Assembly (NCBI RefSeq): GCF_902779965.1
Contig: NZ_CACZDK010000037.1
Coordinates: 1-35,236, forward strand
Reading direction: 5' to 3'
Source: Fibrobacter succinogenes
GTDB taxonomy: Bacteria > Fibrobacterota > Fibrobacteria > Fibrobacterales > Fibrobacteraceae
DNA: 35,236 nucleotides
Shown here: piece by piece, positions 29,682 through 35,236 of the stretch
Numbering within the stretch: position 1 is the stretch's first letter
Layout of the letters: each line of letters starts with the position of its first letter
Notes under the pieces: generated by a model
Database searches by the model: none
What the model saw: only the letters and a program-made list of their open reading frames with translations
Told to the model about the DNA's origin: nothing
Program-made: the position numbers and the translations under genes

Positions 29682-30815
29682 ATGAATTATAAAAAAGTTG
29701 GTTTGGGTATTGCTCTTTCGACAGCGATGAGCTTTATGGCTTGCGGAGATGATAGTTCTTCATCTCCGGTTTTTGATGCCCCGAGTAATCAAAATTCTTC
29801 TTCAAGTGTCGGAAATTCTGCTCCGGAATCTAGCTCTGCTGTAAGTTCTTCGAGTGTTTCTGATGCAAATTCTAGTTCTTCTGCAACAGTTTCTAGTTCT
29901 TCCGTTGCTAAAGCTGAACCTTGCACTTTTGCGGCTACAGACAATCTTTGGGAAATGTCTTACAAGGCAAGCAATAGCAAGGGTAATGCCAATGTCAAGA
30001 CTATCTATAAAATTGATGGCGAAAACCTTGTTATTCTCGATACGATCCGCTATACGGGTAACCAGGCTAGTATGATTTGCAGGATCGCTGATGGTGCTTC
30101 TGATTTTAGTTCCAGTGATGGTCAATTTGTTGGCGTGCAGTATTGCGACGGTAGCACGGTTGTCATTGCCGGTACGGTTACACAAAAGGGTTACTTTGCA
30201 GCTAACGCTCGCGAAACTGTTCATGCCGCCGTGCAGAAAGCTTGTGGCGTAGCGGTTAACGGCGGATCCTATGATAAGATTCCTCTTGCAACAAAGACGA
30301 CTTGCGATTTCAAGGCCGAAGACAATGTGTGGTCTTATTCTTATCTCGATGAAGGCTGGCGTGGTCAGGACAGCGTTGTCGTGATTCAGTCGTTCCTTTT
30401 TGATAAGAAGTTGCGCGTGAAGGCTGAACAGCATCCGTTGCAGCATGCAGAATGCATTGCGAAGAACTTCACGGATATTTCTGGAAACAATTACTGCTCC
30501 GCTGATGGCTTGATGGATGTTTCTTCTTCGGGCATTACCTCTGAAAAGGAATCTATGTACAATAGCGAACTTCGCATGTGCAAGGAAAAAATTCCGGCCG
30601 GCAGCGAAACGGAATCCAGCTCTAGCTCTGTAACGGATTCTGGATCTAGCTCCAGCACCGGATCCGTCTCTACGGGTGATATGGTTTCTTGCGATATTCC
30701 GGGCGTTTTGGGCGAATGCCTCGAATACCCGGCCGGTAGCGATGAAGCTGTGCAGATGGCTTCGATGTGCGAATCTACCTTGATGGGAACACTCGGCACT
30801 GGCTGCGCAAAGTAA
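29682..30815 (+). CDS. Lipoprotein with poly-serine linkers and duplicated domain
   Basis: A 377-residue protein started at ATG 29682, where AAGGAG is well spaced; the longer frame from 29616 lacks a site. The lipobox is FMAC (Cys21). A Ser-rich linker (about 26-75) typical of Fibrobacter surface proteins follows. Then come two related domains: CTFAATDNLWEMSY onward and CDFKAEDNVWSYSY onward, each with paired cysteines. A second Ser-rich linker leads to a short Cys-rich tail (CDIPGVLGECLEY to the C-terminal GCAK). The family is not recognised; the linkers and disulfide-prone domains suggest exposure at the cell surface. It has its own palindromic promoter and strong terminator, so it is monocistronic. 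Confidence 0.85.
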   Translation: MNYKKVGLGIALSTAMSFMACGDDSSSSPVFDAPSNQNSSSSVGNSAPESSSAVSSSSVSDANSSSSATVSSSSVAKAEPCTFAATDNLWEMSYKASNSKGNANVKTIYKIDGENLVILDTIRYTGNQASMICRIADGASDFSSSDGQFVGVQYCDGSTVVIAGTVTQKGYFAANARETVHAAVQKACGVAVNGGSYDKIPLATKTTCDFKAEDNVWSYSYLDEGWRGQDSVVVIQSFLFDKKLRVKAEQHPLQHAECIAKNFTDISGNNYCSADGLMDVSSSGITSEKESMYNSELRMCKEKIPAGSETESSSSSVTDSGSSSSTGSVSTGDMVSCDIPGVLGECLEYPAGSDEAVQMASMCESTLMGTLGTGCAK

Positions 30816-30841
30816 GTTCATAAAATTACGCTATTTGATGG

Positions 30842-30866
30842 CCTCGGGTTAATCCCGGGGTTTTTT
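30842..30866 (+). terminator. Intrinsic terminator of the serine-linker lipoprotein
   Basis: CCTCGGG (30842-30848) pairs with CCCGGGG (30854-30860), one T-G wobble, TTAAT loop, then six T. The rest of the gap up to 30960 shows only a partial REP-like remnant (GTCGGGAATCC) and no gene. Confidence 0.9.
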
Positions 30867-30966
30867 GTGTGTGCAAAACGCATCATGCTCGCGTAGTCGG
30901 GAATCCTGTTGTGTCATATACGAAAAATCTTTAATTCTGCTATTGATTTTTTAATGAAAATACTGA

Positions 30967-31007
30967 TTTTGTATCATTGGTAAACAATAAAACCTATATT
31001 TGTTTAC
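30967..31007 (+). promoter_or_regulatory. Palindromic, apparently leaderless promoter of the TIGR02147 regulator
   Basis: TATATTTG (30995-31002) is a -7 box, with TTTTG ending at 30971 (23-base spacer) or TTGG at 30977 as -33. The ATG follows the box by only five bases, so transcription should begin at or next to the start codon. GTAAACAA (30980-30987) and TTGTTTAC (31000-31007) form a perfect 8-bp inverted repeat overlapping the box. This is a strong candidate operator for autoregulation. Confidence 0.6.
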
Positions 31008-31835
31008 ATGAAACCGATAACAGAATACAAAGATTACCATTCTTTGATCAAGGATTTCTACGAAGATCGAAAAAGAACTTCGTATTTTTCCTGGCGGGAA
31101 TTCGCGAAACTAGCGGGGTTTTCTTCTCCGACTTACTTGCGGCTTGTGAGCGAAGGCAAGAGCAATTTGAGCCGCGTGACAATGCCCCGTATGATTTCGG
31201 CAATGGAACTTGCCGGTTTCGAAGCGGAATATTTCAAGGCGTTGGTGAATTTTTGCAATGCCAAGGACGACTCCGCTAAAATGCCGTTCTGGAAACAGAT
31301 GCGCCAGATAGCACTGGAATATAAAGTACGCGTTGTCGATAAAGAAGCTGTAGAATACTTTGACGGTTGGAAAAATTCCGTAATCCGCGAACTGGCTCCG
31401 AGGATGAAGGGCGCTACTCCAGGGGTGATTGCGAAAAAATGTTGCAACGAAATCTCCGCTGCCGATGTCAGTGCGTCGCTCGATTTTTTAACGAAAGCAG
31501 GATTCCTAAAGAAAGATGCTGACGGAGCGTACCGTCAAACAGAAAAGAACGTTACAGCATCCAAAGAAGGTATGGTCTATGCCGTGCATGCGATGCAACA
31601 CAAAATGTTGCAACTTGCCGATGAATCTATCGAACGCTTTGCACCGGATGTACGCAACGTTTCTGGCGTGACTTTTACGGTAAACCGAGAATGCTACAAA
31701 CGAATTTCTCAGGAAGTGGATGCTTTCAGGAAGAAAATCATTGCGATTGCGGCGGATGCTGAAAACGCTGACCAGATTTACCGTCTGAATTTACAACTGT
31801 TTCCGATGACATGGAAATTAAATGAGGAGGCTTGA
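31008..31835 (+). CDS. TIGR02147-family Fibrobacter regulatory protein
   Basis: 275 residues. The N-terminus (ITEYKDYHSLIKDFYEDRKR, then FSWREFAKLAGFSSPTYLRLV and SEGKSNLS) is the hallmark of the TIGR02147 paralogous family, with a helix-turn-helix at about 30-60. The C-terminal half (FDGWKNSVIRELAP, then a winged-helix-like DVSASLDFLTKAGFLKKDADGAYRQT) matches the DUF4423-type domain. It is cytoplasmic, without a signal. No Shine-Dalgarno sequence precedes the ATG, and the promoter box almost touches it. The lipoprotein gene starts one base after the stop, so the pair is translationally coupled. Family members in Fibrobacter are commonly next to secreted-protein genes; control of the downstream lipoprotein is inferred. 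Confidence 0.92.
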   Translation: MKPITEYKDYHSLIKDFYEDRKRTSYFSWREFAKLAGFSSPTYLRLVSEGKSNLSRVTMPRMISAMELAGFEAEYFKALVNFCNAKDDSAKMPFWKQMRQIALEYKVRVVDKEAVEYFDGWKNSVIRELAPRMKGATPGVIAKKCCNEISAADVSASLDFLTKAGFLKKDADGAYRQTEKNVTASKEGMVYAVHAMQHKMLQLADESIERFAPDVRNVSGVTFTVNRECYKRISQEVDAFRKKIIAIAADAENADQIYRLNLQLFPMTWKLNEEA

Positions 31836-31836
31836 T

Positions 31837-34245
31837 ATGAAAAAACTTTGCAGTTTATTTGCTCTTGGAATGCTTCTCTTTTGGGCCGCATGTTCTGAAG
31901 AAAACGTCTCTCCTGTATCGGGTTCGACCGAAGACCCGAACATGGTGACTGCTGATTCATCGATGTATGTCCATTGCAGTCGCATCGCATCGGGAAAATC
32001 GCAAAATTCTGAGGATTCGGGATGCTATTGGTCCGGTGATATGTGGAATCGCACGTCCGGTTATCGCGTACATACTGGTTATGATAACGGAACAAATACA
32101 TCGGGTATTTGGACTTGGTCTGTGAACGCTTTAAATGATAGCATTGTTCATACCGGTTGGAACTTCCCGCTCGCCGATACCGATGATTCGACAGCTCTTG
32201 CTGATGTTATTGACAAATGTAATGGTAGTTTGTGTGGAACTATTGAATTTAAACAGTTACCGGATTCTTTACGATATGTCCCTGTTCCCAGTAGAGAAAT
32301 CACTTCGTTTACTCTGAAATTCAGTTTAGCAGGCAAGGATTCTTCTGGTAAGTTTGAAAGTGCCGATGTGCACGACATGCAAGGTATTTGTATAGAATAT
32401 ATTGCAGTTGGCATGGAAATAGAATTGGATCTCGGTGATTCCTTGAATACTGTCATGGCTGGATATTTTTATAATGTCAAGCTACCGTACTATCCGAAAG
32501 AAAACGCAGATGGGGGTGTAAACGGAAAAGAAGTGTGTTATCCATGGAATAGCTTTGTTTTGCCTAGAGATGTTGGAATCAAGGGCATCCCGATATCGAT
32601 GGATGAAGCTCTCTCACATTTGCAGGGATTTCGCTTTACTATATCAACGAATTATAACTATGGTTATCCTGTCAGCGAATACTTTGATATTATCAGTTTA
32701 GGCCGTTATTCGGGAAATGCTCCTACCACGAACTTACATTCCGTAGATAAAAGTTGTAGTCCCGATTCTGTGAGAGATTATTTTTGTGAATGTACTTATC
32801 CGGACGAACGGAGTGAACGTGAAGGATTCGAGAAAACATTACGCTATATCAATGAGAAAATTGGACAGATAAAAAATGAGTCCTCGATTATTTCAGATAA
32901 AACAGAAAAATGCTTTGGACACATACCTACGCCCTACATTACGGAAACGCATAAAGTTGTAAACTGGGAGCGTCCGTGCGACAATCCAATCCCAAAGACT
33001 TTGGTATGTGCAGACGGCTCCGTCAGCGAGTCTCGAGAGTTTACTCAAATGATGGAAATTTTTGACGCTAAGGCAAACGTTGTTTTTGAACAACAAAAGT
33101 TGATTGTTGATTCGCTCTTTGGTGAGTGTATGAAATTGCGAGATACTTTGTTCAATGGTGAAATTGTTCCTGATTCTTGCCGTATTGACGAAATCCTTAT
33201 GGATAGGAGCGTTCATTACTTGCCCTATACAAAAGATGCTTCCGTGGCGGCAAATGCTGCATTTATAGACGAATTAGATTCCCTTTCTAAATTGGATTCT
33301 TTGGACGAGGCTTCCAAATACTGTGTTCTTCAATTTAACTCAAGGGAACCCCGTCTGGTTTCTTCCCTTAAAAAGCGTCCATTGGCAGAGCCTTTAATTA
33401 CACATCCGATGGTCAAATCGATTCGTTGTGAAAGCGGAAACGTGTATTACACCAGCGAATATAAGGAATTTTTGCAGGAACTTGGGCTTAAAGACGATAC
33501 AGATTCTTTGGATGTTTATAATGCTGCAAAAAAATATTACCTAGATCAGCGTAAAAATGCATTAGACAATTGCGTAGATAGCTATGGAAAAAATGGAATC
33601 ATCTGGAATGCTGTTTGGACGAAAGTCAATACCGGATTTGACAATGGTTCGGGAACTTCGGGCAAATGGTTCTATGTGACGGATTCTGCGGATGGCGGAA
33701 AATCGCATATTGAATGGAATAATGGTTATGTCGTTAAAGATTGGAACGACCCGAACGCTTTAGATACATTGCTTCGGAATGATGGACAATTGAAAGGAAG
33801 TGCTTATTTTGCCAAAACCTCGATACGAACTCCTTTTGTGAATCTCGGTTTTTGGCTTGCCGGGGAAGACGGCAAGGGAGGCCATGACGCGGTTGATATT
33901 ACGGATAAAGAGGGAATATGTTTGGATTTTGACCTTTCAAATACAGGATATACAAGTACAGGATTTACTCGAGTTTATTTGCAACTTGACATGAGCGATT
34001 CACTGGGTGCTACTATCAATTTTGATTTATTTTCGGCTCGTCTGCGTTCAACGAATTCGACCGTTCTGAATTGTTATGTATGGGAAGATTTTAGACAAGC
34101 GGGATGGGGAACCAAAATGGAGTTGAAAGAGGCTCTTAAACATGTGACTGGGATAAAATTCCATTTCGAATATACCGGTCAAGAAGAATCCGTTGTCGAT
34201 TTTTCAATTAAGCGAATTGCGTTCAAGAATCCATACATGTTATAA
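31837..34245 (+). CDS. Large lipoprotein with two carbohydrate-binding-like domains
   Basis: 802 residues from ATG 31837, which has AGGAGG seven bases upstream; the earlier in-frame ATG 31822 overlaps the regulator gene and lacks a site. The lipobox is WAAC (Cys19). Two related domains bracket the protein. The N-terminal one (about 60-290) has GYDNGTNTSGIWTWSVN, IEF, FTLKFSLAGKDSSG, GICIEY and CYPWNSF. The C-terminal one (about 590-802) has GFDNGSGTSGKWFYVTD, AYFAK, LGFWLAGEDGKGG, GICLDF and CYVWEDFRQAGW. The pattern looks like a jelly-roll carbohydrate-binding module (CBM11- or CIA30-like). The middle (about 300-580) is helical and Cys-containing. Surface binding of plant polysaccharide is plausible for this genus but unproven. 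It is co-transcribed with the regulator. Confidence 0.85.
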   Translation: MKKLCSLFALGMLLFWAACSEENVSPVSGSTEDPNMVTADSSMYVHCSRIASGKSQNSEDSGCYWSGDMWNRTSGYRVHTGYDNGTNTSGIWTWSVNALNDSIVHTGWNFPLADTDDSTALADVIDKCNGSLCGTIEFKQLPDSLRYVPVPSREITSFTLKFSLAGKDSSGKFESADVHDMQGICIEYIAVGMEIELDLGDSLNTVMAGYFYNVKLPYYPKENADGGVNGKEVCYPWNSFVLPRDVGIKGIPISMDEALSHLQGFRFTISTNYNYGYPVSEYFDIISLGRYSGNAPTTNLHSVDKSCSPDSVRDYFCECTYPDERSEREGFEKTLRYINEKIGQIKNESSIISDKTEKCFGHIPTPYITETHKVVNWERPCDNPIPKTLVCADGSVSESREFTQMMEIFDAKANVVFEQQKLIVDSLFGECMKLRDTLFNGEIVPDSCRIDEILMDRSVHYLPYTKDASVAANAAFIDELDSLSKLDSLDEASKYCVLQFNSREPRLVSSLKKRPLAEPLITHPMVKSIRCESGNVYYTSEYKEFLQELGLKDDTDSLDVYNAAKKYYLDQRKNALDNCVDSYGKNGIIWNAVWTKVNTGFDNGSGTSGKWFYVTDSADGGKSHIEWNNGYVVKDWNDPNALDTLLRNDGQLKGSAYFAKTSIRTPFVNLGFWLAGEDGKGGHDAVDITDKEGICLDFDLSNTGYTSTGFTRVYLQLDMSDSLGATINFDLFSARLRSTNSTVLNCYVWEDFRQAGWGTKMELKEALKHVTGIKFHFEYTGQEESVVDFSIKRIAFKNPYML

Positions 34246-34271
34246 ACTTGCAGAGTTATAGAGTCCAACCC

Positions 34272-34303
34272 AAAAAGCGACCGGAGAAATCCGGTCGCTT
34301 TTT
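34272..34303. terminator. Bidirectional intrinsic terminator
   Basis: GCGACCGG (34277-34284) and CCGGTCGC (34291-34298) form a perfect 8-bp stem with AAAAA on the left and TTTTT on the right, so it works for the plus-strand lipoprotein gene and the converging leuB. Confidence 0.93.
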
Positions 34304-34307
34304 GCAT

Positions 34308-34336
34308 AAAGAAAGCCACCGGCGTGAACCGGTGGC
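34308..34336 (-). terminator. Terminator of leuB
   Basis: On the minus strand GCCACCGG and CCGGTGGC (34315-34336) form a perfect 8-bp stem followed by TTTCTTT. It lies 45 bases after the leuB stop and just before the bidirectional terminator. Confidence 0.8.
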
Positions 34337-34352
34337 AAATTTGTTTTGAAAT

Positions 34353-34379
34353 GTCATTCCCGACTTGATCGGGAATCTC
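34353..34379. repeat. REP-like GTCATTCCCGA hairpin
   Basis: ATTCCCGA (34356-34363) pairs perfectly with TCGGGAAT (34369-34376) around CTTGA, starting GTC and ending CTCC. It is the same type as the unit in front of clpC and lies directly after the leuB stop. Confidence 0.75.
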
Positions 34380-34380
34380 C

Positions 34381-35236
<856 letters not shown>

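Overview
The window looks like chromosomal DNA from a Fibrobacter species (Fibrobacterota). The evidence is a TIGR02147-type regulator (a paralogous family largely confined to Fibrobacter), lipoproteins with poly-serine linkers after the lipobox cysteine, GAGG/AGGAG ribosome binding sites, and recurrent TATATTTG boxes that match the TAnnTTTG -7 element known from the related Bacteroidota. The assignment is by recognition, not by a database search.

Layout. The left edge holds the 5' part of leuC on the minus strand, then a small lipoprotein and a two-gene unit (a small Rossmann-like protein, then a membrane-anchored M23 endopeptidase), all on the minus strand. From 4373 to 10765 runs a 2130-residue exported protein of 19 cadherin-like repeats plus a different terminal domain. 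Next come a minus-strand DNA-deoxyinosine glycosylase and a plus-strand block: prfC, two tandem LtaS-like phosphoglycerol transferase paralogues, lysS, a four-helix-bundle (S23/IVP-type) gene, a LolC/E-type permease, lolD, clpC and adk. The right third (25.5-34.2 kb) is a lipoprotein region: two tandem AT-rich paralogues, a serine-linker lipoprotein, and a TIGR02147 regulator with its 802-residue lipoprotein. The right edge holds the 3' part of leuB on the minus strand. leuB and leuC point the same way but are 33 kb apart.

How genes fit together. The LolC/E-type permease and LolD would form the lipoprotein-releasing complex that serves the many lipoproteins here. The M23 peptidase, the LtaS-like enzymes and the giant repeat protein are envelope functions. 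prfC, lysS, clpC and adk are housekeeping genes. The regulator and its lipoprotein are separated by one base and preceded by a palindromic promoter that seems to give a leaderless mRNA.

Most striking signal. Many intergenic gaps between about 1.2 and 24.8 kb hold degenerate arrays of exactly 7-bp repeats. They occur as inverted pairs: AGTnnnn heptads on the left, ACTnnCy heptads on the right. In three pairs the centre is short and non-coding. In one pair (19190-19641) the centre is the four-helix-bundle gene, whose last codons and stop are written in the repeat itself. This suggests a repeat-bounded element family with one gene-bearing copy and several empty ones. A second unexpected signal is in the giant protein: every third unit (2, 5, 8, 11, 14, 17) carries an insert in the same loop, and the inserts get longer and more charged toward the C-terminus.
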